Both the position numbers and the translations under genes were made by a program. The notes under the pieces were generated by a model, which ran no database searches, was not told the origin of the DNA, and saw only the letters and a program-made list of their open reading frames with translations. DNA of 28,472 bases from Clostridia bacterium (GTDB taxonomy: Bacteria > Bacillota_A > Clostridia > Christensenellales > Aristaeellaceae): positions 1 to 28,472 of the forward strand of contig JAFWQM010000200.1 of assembly GCA_017509065.1 (NCBI GenBank), read 5' to 3'. Shown piece by piece: positions 1 through 6,466 of this stretch (positions are counted from its first letter, which is position 1; each line of letters begins with the position of its first letter).

Positions 1-20
1 CGCAGGATGGACCGATTTAT

Positions 21-490
21 CGCCCGCAGATAATTCATGATTTAGTTGGGCGAGCAATACTAAGTCGGGGAAATCAAACTACTTTCGCCAGTCGATATGG
101 GGTTACGAAAGTTAGTGGCTTCTGGCCCTAGAAAGCCGGGAAAATTCCAGGGGGAAAGCTCGCTTTCCCCCTGGAATTCTTCCCAGGCTTTCCCCGGACG
201 CAAGGCGTCCGGGATGGCGGCTTCGCCGCCGGGCCAGAAACACAACGTCATGAGTTTGTCTGTTTTTCTTAAGCTACAGCGGGAACAAATTACGCTTCCC
301 AAGTCAACTAACATTCGCCATTGCGGGTCCAGGGGCCTCAGGCCCCTGGTTGGGGACAAACCGCCGATGACCGCCTGTGGCGGGGTTCTCATCAGCGGTG
401 AGATCAGCCGAAACGAGCAATGTCCGCATGAAGCGGACTTGCGACGATTGAGGCTGCGGAACTGGGGCGAACAGCCCCAGCGTAACCCCC
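21..490 (+). ncRNA. Candidate large structured RNA, family unknown
   Basis: No reading frame here is convincing, but the stretch folds on paper into an ordered set of helices. Bases 99-107 pair perfectly with 481-489. Inside this, 111-121 pairs with 301-312 (one bulge) and 121-128 with 231-238. That second arm holds three hairpins: 131-192 (with a 16-bp inner stem 143-178), 193-213 and 216-230. The 3' half holds 329-349, 361-398 (enclosing 371-383), 405-456 (enclosing 418-441) and 462-480. Bases 49-53 with 85-89 may form a 5' domain. Nested and long-range pairing of this kind points to a folded RNA, not scattered palindromes. The strand is not settled: wobble-type mismatches favour each strand once. 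An IscB-associated omega RNA (HEARO) is one possibility, partly because an ATGA lies at 37-40, but no HNH nuclease gene is present. It could extend upstream of the window. Confidence 0.55.
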
Positions 491-559
491 TGTAACTCAA
501 CTCGATACCTGATTAGTAACCTTGATATGCCCCTTTCCCTGCCCCGCTTTCGACAAAAC

Positions 560-588
560 TTTACAAAATTCGATCATTCAGGTATACT
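560..588 (+). promoter_or_regulatory. Sigma-A-type promoter of the XRE regulator
   Basis: A TTTACA -35 box (560-565) and a TATACT -10 box (583-588) are separated by 17 bp. Transcription would begin near 595. That is downstream of the first possible ATG at 589, so it argues for the ATG at 634 as the real start of the gene. Confidence 0.7.
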
Positions 589-633
589 ATGAACAGAAAG
601 CAAGTATCTGCCGCGGGAAGGGTGAAAGAGCGA

Positions 634-954
634 ATGGTCGATTATCAGGCAATGGGACGGCGGATGAAAATGAAACGGCGTTCCAAGCATTTATCTCAGG
701 AGAATGTGGCCAACGCGGCGCACATCTCCCCCTCATATTACGGAAATATCGAGCGCGGGATGCGTATTCCCAGCATCGACACGCTGGTGCAGATCGCCAA
801 CGCGCTGAACGTCAGCATGGATTATCTGCTCCTTGACAGCGTGACAGCCGCAAAGCCTCAGATCAGCGCGGCGGAAATGAAGCTGCTCACCAGGTATCTC
901 AGGGATCGGGTGGCGGAACTGGATTACGGCGACCCGGCGGAAGAAGACGATTGA
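634..954 (+). CDS. XRE-family helix-turn-helix transcriptional regulator
   Basis: A 106-residue DNA-binding protein of the Cro/C1 (XRE) type. The N-terminal two thirds form the five-helix HTH domain: a basic first helix (GRRMKMKRR), the SQENVANAAHIS turn-recognition region, the SYYGNIERG segment typical of the family, and the PSIDTLVQIANALNVSMDYLL tail (broken here only by notation). The last 35 residues are charged and end in an acidic cluster. The frame is open back to an ATG at 589, but the best promoter overlaps that codon, so the ATG at 634 is preferred; a weak GGGAAGG lies upstream of it. It stands alone behind the structured RNA. Targets are unknown; stand-alone regulators of this type often act on themselves or on nearby mobile or stress genes. 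Confidence 0.85.
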   Translation: MVDYQAMGRRMKMKRRSKHLSQENVANAAHISPSYYGNIERGMRIPSIDTLVQIANALNVSMDYLLLDSVTAAKPQISAAEMKLLTRYLRDRVAELDYGDPAEEDD

Positions 955-979
955 ACAGGTTTTGATTCTGTGATACAAT
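951..979 (+). promoter_or_regulatory. Promoter of the DRTGG-PHP gene pair
   Basis: A TTGAAC -35 box at 951-956 overlaps the stop codon of the upstream regulator. A TACAAT -10 box lies at 974-979 after a 17-bp spacer. This is close to consensus and indicates that the two downstream genes have their own transcript. Confidence 0.7.
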
Positions 980-1016
980 CATAGAAACGATTCGGCGTGA
1001 ACAAGGAGGAATGACC

Positions 1017-1364
1017 ATGAAGGTTTCCGAACTGACGGAACTGCTGGAAGCTAAGAATATGACCCCCGGCGTGGAGGAAGACCGCGAGATTTCCTGCGGC
1101 TACACCTGCGACCTGCTGTCCTGGGTGATGGCGCACGGCTGCGAGGGCATGGCTTGGGTGACGGTGCAGACCCATATGAACGTGGTGGCCGTGGCCGCGC
1201 TGGCGGAAATGGCCTGCGTGATCCTGCCGGAAAACATCGACATGCCCGAAAGCATCCTGGAAAAAGCGGCGGAGGAAGGGCTGCGCGTGCTGAAAAGCCC
1301 CCTGTCCGCGTACACGATCTGCGGCCGCATGATGGAGAAGGGCGTGCCCGAAAAGGCGGAGTAA
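1017..1364 (+). CDS. DRTGG-domain protein
   Basis: A 115-residue protein resembling the stand-alone DRTGG-domain proteins of Clostridia and Thermotogae, a fold first seen between the domains of phosphotransacetylases and HPr-kinase-like proteins. Recognisable family segments are the GYTCDLLSWVMA region near residue 28, WVTVQTHMNVVAVAAL near residues 47-62 and the closing LRVLKSPLSAYTICGRM stretch. The exact function is unknown; a small-ligand sensing role is usually assumed. A strong AGGAGG at 1004-1009 is too close to the ATG at 1011 but well placed for the ATG at 1017, so the latter is chosen. The stop codon is one base from the start of the PHP gene, a pairing common in Clostridia and often linked to hydrogenase or serine-kinase clusters. 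Confidence 0.75.
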   Translation: MKVSELTELLEAKNMTPGVEEDREISCGYTCDLLSWVMAHGCEGMAWVTVQTHMNVVAVAALAEMACVILPENIDMPESILEKAAEEGLRVLKSPLSAYTICGRMMEKGVPEKAE

Positions 1365-1365
1365 A

Positions 1366-2067
1366 ATGAATTTCTTTGCCGACCTGCATATTCATTCCTG
1401 CCTGTCCCCCTGCGGCGACAATGACATGACGCCGGGCAATATCCTGGGCATGGCGGTGGTGAAGGGTCTGGAAATCGTGGCGATATCCGACCACAACACC
1501 GCCCGGAACCTGCCCGCGGCTGAGAAGATCGCCGAAGCCTACGGGCTGCTTTTAGTGCCCGCCATCGAGATTACCACGAGCGAAGAAGTGCATATGCTGG
1601 GCTATTTCCCGGACGTGCCGACCGCCGTGGCATTTGGGGAAATGCTGAAAGCGCACCTGCCGCCGAAAAAAAACAAGCCGGCCTTTTTCGGGGAACAGCT
1701 TGTGATGAACGAGGACGACGAGGTGATCGATCACGAGGACGCGCTGCTCATCGGCGCGACGGACTTATCGCTGGAGCAATGCGCGGAAAAAGTGCGGGCT
1801 GTGGGCGGCGTGCCGGTGCCTGCGCACATCAACCGCGGCAGCAACGGGCTGCTCGTGAACCTTGGTATGATGCCGTCCTCCCCCATCTTTACCACGGTGG
1901 AGGTATGGAAGGATCTGCCCTGCCCCATGGAAGCCACCGAAAACAAGCACGTCCTCCATTCCTCCGACGCCCATTATCTTGAAAACATCCAGGAGCCGGA
2001 ATTCTCCCTCCGCCTGCCGGAAAAAAGCGTCGCCGCGCTGCTGGAGTGGATGAGAAGCGAGAAATGA
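1366..2067 (+). CDS. PHP-domain metal-dependent phosphoesterase
   Basis: A 233-residue member of the polymerase-and-histidinol-phosphatase (PHP) superfamily, close to the TrpH/YciV-like group. The metal-binding motifs are visible in order: DLHIHSCLS at the N-terminus, ISDHNT near residue 41, the PAIEITT acidic motif near residue 65, HINRG near residue 155, and the C-terminal HSSDAH. Members hydrolyse phosphate esters such as 3',5'-bisphosphonucleotides or short RNA ends; the substrate cannot be told here. The extra cysteine in the first motif (SPCGDND) is typical of the clostridial branch. The gene starts immediately after the DRTGG gene, so the two are likely co-translated and may act as a sensor-enzyme pair. 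Confidence 0.85.
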   Translation: MNFFADLHIHSCLSPCGDNDMTPGNILGMAVVKGLEIVAISDHNTARNLPAAEKIAEAYGLLLVPAIEITTSEEVHMLGYFPDVPTAVAFGEMLKAHLPPKKNKPAFFGEQLVMNEDDEVIDHEDALLIGATDLSLEQCAEKVRAVGGVPVPAHINRGSNGLLVNLGMMPSSPIFTTVEVWKDLPCPMEATENKHVLHSSDAHYLENIQEPEFSLRLPEKSVAALLEWMRSEK

Positions 2068-2072
2068 GTTTG

Positions 2073-2186
2073 GAGTGAGGAGTTAGGAGTTTTATAGCAA
2101 TTTGACAACAAATGACGCCGCGCTCTTCTCTCATCTCTATACTCCTAACTATAAACTCATAACTATAAACTCCTAACTCCTCACTC
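2073..2186. repeat. Long inverted repeat with internal tandem repeats
   Basis: Bases 2073-2097 are the reverse complement of 2163-2186 with one extra T, giving a 24-bp stem around a 65-base loop. Within the right half a 13-base unit (TAACTATAAACTC) occurs twice, at 2146-2158 and 2160-2172, followed by the GGAGTTAGGAGTT-type words in reverse. It has no coding content and separates the PHP gene from the next small gene. A small non-autonomous repeat or a late folding terminator are both possible. Confidence 0.7.
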
Positions 2187-2233
2187 ATATCTTCCCCCCC
2201 TCCCGCCATACACTGGTTTGGGAGGTGATTTTT

Positions 2234-2437
2234 TTGCCATGGCAGCGGGAAGATGATGTGCGGGTGCAGTGCTATCCCAGCGGTGGGAGCTTTCTTCTCC
2301 GCATTGCCGGGTATGTGCTGATCGGCGCGGGGGTGCTGCTGATTCTGCTGTGCGTGCCATGCTGGGCATGGCTGGCTTTGGTCGGCGCGGCGCTGATTCT
2401 GCTGGGGCTGCTGCTCATCAGGAAACAGGAGGGATAA
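2234..2437 (+). CDS. Small two-helix membrane protein
   Basis: About 67 residues. A polar N-terminus of some 20 residues is followed by two hydrophobic segments (around residues 24-42 and 46-62, rich in L, I, V, A, G) and a short basic end (RKQEG), so it should sit in the membrane as a hairpin with both ends on the same side. A GGAGGTG Shine-Dalgarno at 2221-2227 overlaps the in-frame GTG at 2225, so the TTG at 2234 (eight bases from GGAGG) is the better start. The gene ends three bases before the SpoVM-like peptide, with whose ribosome-binding site it overlaps. No family is recognised; linkage suggests a role connected with sporulation or the envelope. Confidence 0.6.
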   Translation: MPWQREDDVRVQCYPSGGSFLLRIAGYVLIGAGVLLILLCVPCWAWLALVGAALILLGLLLIRKQEG

Positions 2438-2440
2438 GAA

Positions 2441-2530
2441 ATGGCAATGCGGGTAATCTGTGTGAAAGCACCGCGGGGGCTGCGGGGAATTCTGCGGCTG
2501 TTTGTGAAAAGCGCAAAAACGGGCAAGTGA
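2441..2530 (+). CDS. spoVM: SpoVM-like sporulation peptide
   Basis: A 29-residue peptide with the spacing of SpoVM, the small amphipathic-helix peptide that recognises the curved forespore membrane and anchors the spore-coat ATPase SpoIVA. Bacillus SpoVM reads IKLPKFLGGIVR at its core; this one reads VKAPRGLRGILR, keeping the key helix-breaking proline, the basic residue after it, the GI pair and the arginine. Three extra residues sit at each end. An AGGAGGG at 2428-2433 is seven bases upstream of the ATG. In B. subtilis spoVM lies close downstream of rpe at the end of the same cluster seen here from 5651 to 20958, which supports the call. It is followed directly by a strong terminator. Confidence 0.75.
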   Translation: MAMRVICVKAPRGLRGILRLFVKSAKTGK

Positions 2531-2533
2531 AAA

Positions 2534-2578
2534 AGCTGTCTCCCGCACTCTGGCAGGGAGACAGCTCCTTCATTTTTT
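2534..2578. terminator. Bidirectional rho-independent terminator
   Basis: An 11-bp perfect stem (2534-2544 with 2556-2566) with a T-run at 2573-2578 on the + strand and a run of five T on the - strand (opposite the A-run at 2530-2534). It ends the SpoVM-like transcript from one side and the flavoprotein transcript from the other. Confidence 0.85.
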
Positions 2579-2583
2579 ACTGA

Positions 2584-4323
2584 TTATTTGCTTACATATT
2601 CAATCGCGCTTTCCGCGGCGATGCGGCCAAAGATGACGATATCGGCCACAGCGTTGCCGCCCAGGCGGTTGCCGCCATGGACGCCGCCGGTGACTTCGCC
2701 CGCGGCGAAGAGACCGGGGATGGGATTGCCGTTCACGTCAATGACTTCGGCGCTGGTGTCGATCTTCACGCCGCCCATGGTGTGATGGATGCCGGGAGCG
2801 ATCTGGATGGCATAGTAGGGCGGGGTGGTCAGGGTGTCGTTCATGCCGGTGGTGCGGCCGTATTCCGCATCGTTCTGGGTGGTAACGGCTTCATTCCACT
2901 CGTTCATGGTCATGGTGAGGAAGTAGGGATAGATGTTCAGCTTCCGGGCCAGTTCTTCGAGGGTGTCCGCCTGCACGGTCAGGCCGTTCTTGACGTACTT
3001 TTCAATAGCCTTCAGGTTTTCGCGCAGGTGCTGGTCGAAGATGATATAGGCGTACTGGCCTTCCTGCGCCAGCTCGGCGGCGGAAACCGCATCGCGGGTG
3101 AGGAGCTCGTTGGTGAAGCGATGGCCGCTCTGGTTCACCAGGATGGCGCCGTCGCCGCGGACGGATTCGGTGATCAGCATGGACGTGGTCTGCTCCACGG
3201 TGGGATGCAGCTGAATCTGCTCAATGTCCACCAGGTCAGCGCCTACGGCCTGGGCCATCACGATGCCGTCGCCCGTCGCGCCAGGCGCATTGGTGGTCAC
3301 GGTGCCCTTGAGGTCAGGCCGGTACTGGGTGTACATATCCTCGTTCGCGCCGAAGCCGCCGGTGGCCAGGATCACGGCCTTGGCGTTGATGGTGTAGAAA
3401 GCGTCGGGGCCTTCGGCCTTCACGCCGGCGATCTTGCCGTCAGCCATGATGAGCTCGGTGGCCTTGGTATTCAGCATCACTTCCACGCCCAGCTCCTTGA
3501 GCTTGGCGGAGAACTGATCCACCAGGAAGTTGCCCACGGCGCTGCCGTCGGCAGGCGCGTGAATGCGGTTGGTGGAAGCGCCGCCGGAGAAGGAAATCTT
3601 GGGAAGCTCCGCGCCGATGGAATCCAGCCAGTCAATCGCGCCGGCGCTCTGTTCGGCCAGGGTGCGCACCAGGTCGGGATCGTTCAGGTCATGGCCGCCA
3701 GTCATGGTATCCTGCGCGAACAGCTCCACGGAGTCCTCGATGCCCTGTTCCTTCTGGTAATGGGTCTCCGCGGCGTTCATGCCGCCGGTGGCCTTGGTGG
3801 TGTTGCCGCCGACATAGGGCATTTTCTCCAGGATCACGAAATTCTTGCCCGCCTGCTGGGCCATGATGGCCGCGGCCATGCCAGCGCCGCCCGCGCCAAC
3901 GATGACGATTTCGGTATCAATGACTTTTTCTTCTTTGCTGACTTCCTCAGCCGTATCCTTCCGGTTGGCGTCCAGAGCGGCGATGTCAGCGCCAGCCTGC
4001 GTCAGGGCTTCTGTCGCGGCGGCGATAATCGCGGTGCTGGTGACCGTCGCGCCGGAGAGGCCGTCCACGTTGGGGGTTTGCGCTTTCAGGATGGCGGGGC
4101 CCAGCGTTTCCACGGCCACGCCGCCCAGCGCGGGGGTTTCGGACGCGCCTTCAATGGCCACGTCGGTGATTTCGGTATCGGAAACGGTGACAGTCACCTT
4201 TACGTCGCCGCCGAAGCCCTTCTTCACGGCCTCATACGTGCCGGGGGTGAAGAGGGAATCCGCCAGCGCCGTTGCGCTGCACAGCAGCATCAGGCTGACA
4301 GCCAGGCAAAGCAGTTTCTTCAT
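2584..4323 (-). CDS. Exported FMN/FAD fumarate-reductase-like flavoprotein
   Basis: A 579-residue flavoprotein. A signal peptide (basic MKK, hydrophobic core, ALA cut site near residue 21) is followed by an FMN-binding domain (about 25-112) with the SGATVTS motif at 90-96, in which threonine 93 would carry covalently bound FMN. A flavocytochrome-c-type FAD domain follows (VGAGGAG near 142-148, GGNT near 172), with LHPT and the arginine-containing SVRGDGA active-site region near the middle and HHTMGG and GEVTGG towards the end. Family members reduce fumarate, urocanate or other enoates outside the membrane using electrons from a membrane donor; the acceptor is not predictable. The ATG at 4323 is chosen because GGAGG lies seven bases upstream and it begins the signal peptide. 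The gene stands alone between its promoter and terminator. Confidence 0.88.
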   Translation of the reverse strand: MKKLLCLAVSLMLLCSATALADSLFTPGTYEAVKKGFGGDVKVTVTVSDTEITDVAIEGASETPALGGVAVETLGPAILKAQTPNVDGLSGATVTSTAIIAAATEALTQAGADIAALDANRKDTAEEVSKEEKVIDTEIVIVGAGGAGMAAAIMAQQAGKNFVILEKMPYVGGNTTKATGGMNAAETHYQKEQGIEDSVELFAQDTMTGGHDLNDPDLVRTLAEQSAGAIDWLDSIGAELPKISFSGGASTNRIHAPADGSAVGNFLVDQFSAKLKELGVEVMLNTKATELIMADGKIAGVKAEGPDAFYTINAKAVILATGGFGANEDMYTQYRPDLKGTVTTNAPGATGDGIVMAQAVGADLVDIEQIQLHPTVEQTTSMLITESVRGDGAILVNQSGHRFTNELLTRDAVSAAELAQEGQYAYIIFDQHLRENLKAIEKYVKNGLTVQADTLEELARKLNIYPYFLTMTMNEWNEAVTTQNDAEYGRTTGMNDTLTTPPYYAIQIAPGIHHTMGGVKIDTSAEVIDVNGNPIPGLFAAGEVTGGVHGGNRLGGNAVADIVIFGRIAAESAIEYVSK

Positions 4324-4420
4324 ACACATTCCTCCAAGTGATATATTGACATTGCACTCACGGCAATTGTCTTTGATTGGAAAGGGACTTATCTTCAAGA
4401 ATCAAACATCATACAGTATC

Positions 4421-4449
4421 ATTATATCGGATTCCCGGATGTTTTACAA
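4421..4449 (-). promoter_or_regulatory. Promoter of the exported flavoprotein gene
   Basis: Read on the - strand: TTGTAA (4444-4449), a 17-bp spacer, and a perfect TATAAT (4421-4426). The leader to the ATG at 4323 is about 90 bases and contains a small ATTGC/GCAAT hairpin. Confidence 0.75.
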
Positions 4450-4479
4450 TGCCAATTTTCATCCCGATTCGTACATATA

Positions 4480-4514
4480 TAAAATCCCGGCGGTCTGCGG
4501 CAGACCACCGGGAT
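4480..4514 (-). terminator. Terminator downstream of the DHH phosphoesterase gene
   Basis: A stem of 13 pairs with one mismatch (4484-4497 with 4501-4514), followed on the - strand by TTTTATATAT. It lies about 120 bases past the DHH gene and immediately before the flavoprotein promoter, insulating the two. The rest of the 310-base gap (4324-4633) holds that promoter and the dispersed repeat at 4582-4615. Confidence 0.7.
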
Positions 4515-4581
4515 TGATTCTGTTTTTAGACTCTTATAAACGAAACTCTTCGTAAAAATGGCAAAAAGTCTGAAACCCTTT

Positions 4582-4615
4582 TTATGGCTTTCTCGGAAAG
4601 GGGTCTGGGGGAAAC
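4582..4615 (+). repeat. Dispersed 34-bp intergenic repeat, copy 1
   Basis: This segment matches 14458-14491 (opposite strand) at 33 of 34 positions. It begins TTATGGCTTTCTCGG and ends CTGGGGGAAAC. Both copies are intergenic and neither is part of a gene. The surroundings outside the 34 bases differ, apart from short A/C-rich or T-rich edges. Confidence 0.8.
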
Positions 4616-4633
4616 TCCTCCGGTTTATCCGGG

Positions 4634-5563
4634 TTAGGCGTTCAGCGCTTTGATGATATTGGGCAGTTCCTTGTCCACCACGTCGTTGTCCAGCTGGCAG
4701 GTACCGGCGTTGTGATGGCCGCCGCCGCCGTATTTGAGGCACAGCTCGCCGATATCCACGTCGGACGCCTTGTTCACGATGGACTTGCCGATCATGACGG
4801 CGGTGTTCTGCTTGCGGAAGCCCCAGGCCACGTGCACGGAAATCTGGGTTTCGGGATAGAGGGCGTAGATCATGAAGCGGTTGCCCGCATGAATGACTTC
4901 TTCATTACGCAGGTCGAGCACCACCACTTTGCCTTCCACTTTGGCGATGCGTTTCAGCTGCGCCTCGAACAGCTCCGCCTGCTCGAAATACAGGTTTACG
5001 CGCTCCTTCACGTCGGGGAGCTGCAGGATATCTTCGATGGGGTGATCCATGCAGTAGCTAATGAGTTCCATCATCAGATCATAGTTGGAGATGCGGAAGT
5101 CATGGAAGCGGCCCAGGCCGGTGCGGGCGTCCATCAGGTAGTGCAGCAGCACCCATCCGGTGGGATGCAGGATTTCGTCAATGGTGAAATCGGCGCTGTC
5201 GCCCTTGTCCACCGCCGTCATCAGTTCATCGCTCACGCGGGGAAACGCTTTCTTGCCGCCGTAGTAGTCATACACCACGCGGGCAGCGCTGCGGGCGTTG
5301 GGATCGATAATCAGCTTGCCGCCCGTTTCCTGGGCTTTCAGGCGGTCCACTTCGGACTCGTGATGGTCAAACGCCAGGCCGACCCGGGGATCGTAGGGCA
5401 GGTTGGTGGTGATGTCGTTCTCGGTCAGTTCCACCTTGCCATCCTGCACATCCTTGGGATGCACAAACTTGATTTCGTCGATCATACCCAGTTCTTTCAG
5501 CATCATGGCGCAGGCGAGACCGTCAAAATCGCTGCGCGTCACCAGTCTTTTTTTCTGTTCCAT
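4634..5563 (-). CDS. DHH/DHHA1-family phosphoesterase
   Basis: A 309-residue protein of the DHH superfamily (RecJ, NrnA and related phosphoesterases). The first metal site is TRSDFDGLACA near residues 9-19, the DHH signature itself appears as FDHHESE near residue 69, and the DHHA1 substrate-binding motif near the C-terminus reads GGGGHHNAGTC. Members are often labelled exopolyphosphatase-like; most characterised relatives degrade oligoribonucleotides or cyclic dinucleotides. The central part is longer than in the minimal NrnA form. ATG 5563 has GGAGG seven bases upstream, and the frame upstream of it lies across the promoter, so this start is firm. It is the last gene after rsmA, and may be read both from the operon and from its own promoter. 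Confidence 0.82.
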   Translation of the reverse strand: MEQKKRLVTRSDFDGLACAMMLKELGMIDEIKFVHPKDVQDGKVELTENDITTNLPYDPRVGLAFDHHESEVDRLKAQETGGKLIIDPNARSAARVVYDYYGGKKAFPRVSDELMTAVDKGDSADFTIDEILHPTGWVLLHYLMDARTGLGRFHDFRISNYDLMMELISYCMDHPIEDILQLPDVKERVNLYFEQAELFEAQLKRIAKVEGKVVVLDLRNEEVIHAGNRFMIYALYPETQISVHVAWGFRKQNTAVMIGKSIVNKASDVDIGELCLKYGGGGHHNAGTCQLDNDVVDKELPNIIKALNA

Positions 5564-5603
5564 CCCTAACCCTCCTGTATCTGAAATATTATTGTCTTGC
5601 CAA

Positions 5604-5632
5604 ATTATAGCATACAGCACCGCATTTTTCAA
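5604..5632 (-). promoter_or_regulatory. Promoter of the DHH phosphoesterase gene
   Basis: On the - strand: TTGAAA (5627-5632), 17-bp spacer, perfect TATAAT (5604-5609). It lies between rsmA and the DHH gene. No clear terminator follows rsmA, so read-through from the operon is also possible. Confidence 0.8.
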
Positions 5633-5650
5633 GCGGGACGCTTTGGATTA

Positions 5651-6466
5651 TCATTGCGCTATTGCTTCGCTGAGCGCGGCGAAATCCCTGAGGGACAGGG
5701 TTTCCCCGCGCGCTCCGTCGGGGATACCGCACTGGGAAAGCCAGTCTTTCGCCTGTTCGCGGCTGACGCGGAAAGAAGCGATCAGGTTGTTTTCCATGGT
5801 CTTTCTGCGCATGGCGAAGGCGGCGGAAGCGACCTTGAAAAACAGGGTTTCGTCCGATACGTCCACCGGCGGCTTATCGCGCCTCGGCATCACCACGAAC
5901 GCGCTGTCCACCTTGGGTGGCGGCGTGAACATGCAGGCAGGCACGTCCAGCATGATTTGCGGGTCATAGAAATACTGCGCGCGCACCGCCAGCATGCCGT
6001 AGCCTTCTTCTCCGGGCTGCGCGACCATGCGCTGGGCCGCTTCCTTCTGCACCATCAGATTGATGGATCGGATGGGCATATCGCTGCCGAGCAGCAAGGT
6101 CATCAAATCCGTGGTGAGGTAGTAAGGAATATTCGCCACGATGTGGAACGGCCCGAGCGGCGCGGTCAGCTCCGGCAGGTTCAGCCGCAGCACGTCGCCA
6201 TGGACAAGCTGAACGTTTTTGCATTTATCCAGCGCGACCCGCAGGATGGGCAGCAGCGTTTCATCCACCTCGATGGCAATCACCTGCCTGCACCGGGCGG
6301 ACAGCGCCTTGGTCATCCCGCCCGCGCCCGCGCCGATTTCGAGCACGGCGTCCTCTTTTCCGACCCCGGACAAATCCACCAGCTGCTTAAACAGCGTATC
6401 GTCCGTCAGGAAATTCTGGCCCAGGCTGCGCTTCGGGTGGAATTCTTTTTTCCCGTGCTGCTTCAT
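5651..6466 (-). CDS. rsmA: 16S rRNA dimethyladenosine transferase (RsmA/KsgA)
   Basis: A 271-residue S-adenosylmethionine-dependent enzyme that dimethylates two adjacent adenines in the terminal hairpin of 16S rRNA during late small-subunit assembly. Visible signatures are the N-terminal KRSLGQNFL, the SAM-binding VLEIGAGAGGMT (about residues 41-52), the acidic EVDE, HGDVL, and the catalytic NIPYYLTT near residue 111, followed by the FTPPPKVDSAF motif of the C-terminal domain. Length matches the family. Its ATG overlaps the rpe stop as ATGA, so translation is likely coupled. In Bacillus rsmA is elsewhere in the genome; its place here after rpe is a lineage-specific arrangement. Confidence 0.96.
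   Translation of the reverse strand: MKQHGKKEFHPKRSLGQNFLTDDTLFKQLVDLSGVGKEDAVLEIGAGAGGMTKALSARCRQVIAIEVDETLLPILRVALDKCKNVQLVHGDVLRLNLPELTAPLGPFHIVANIPYYLTTDLMTLLLGSDMPIRSINLMVQKEAAQRMVAQPGEEGYGMLAVRAQYFYDPQIMLDVPACMFTPPPKVDSAFVVMPRRDKPPVDVSDETLFFKVASAAFAMRRKTMENNLIASFRVSREQAKDWLSQCGIPDGARGETLSLRDFAALSEAIAQ

Noticed and set aside
99..489. RNase P RNA, tmRNA or group II intron as identity of the structured region
   Set aside because: The GAGGAAAGUCC core of RNase P, the tRNA-like ends of tmRNA and the domain V of group II introns were looked for by eye and not found.
60..500. Open frames on both strands across 60-500 (146 and 132 codons)
   Set aside because: Neither has a ribosome-binding site or a protein-like composition, and both run through perfect hairpins. 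A structured RNA explains the bases better.
2677..4341. 554-codon frame on the + strand opposite the flavoprotein
   Set aside because: Antisense shadow of a GC-rich gene. The - strand frame has clear family motifs, a signal peptide and a ribosome-binding site.
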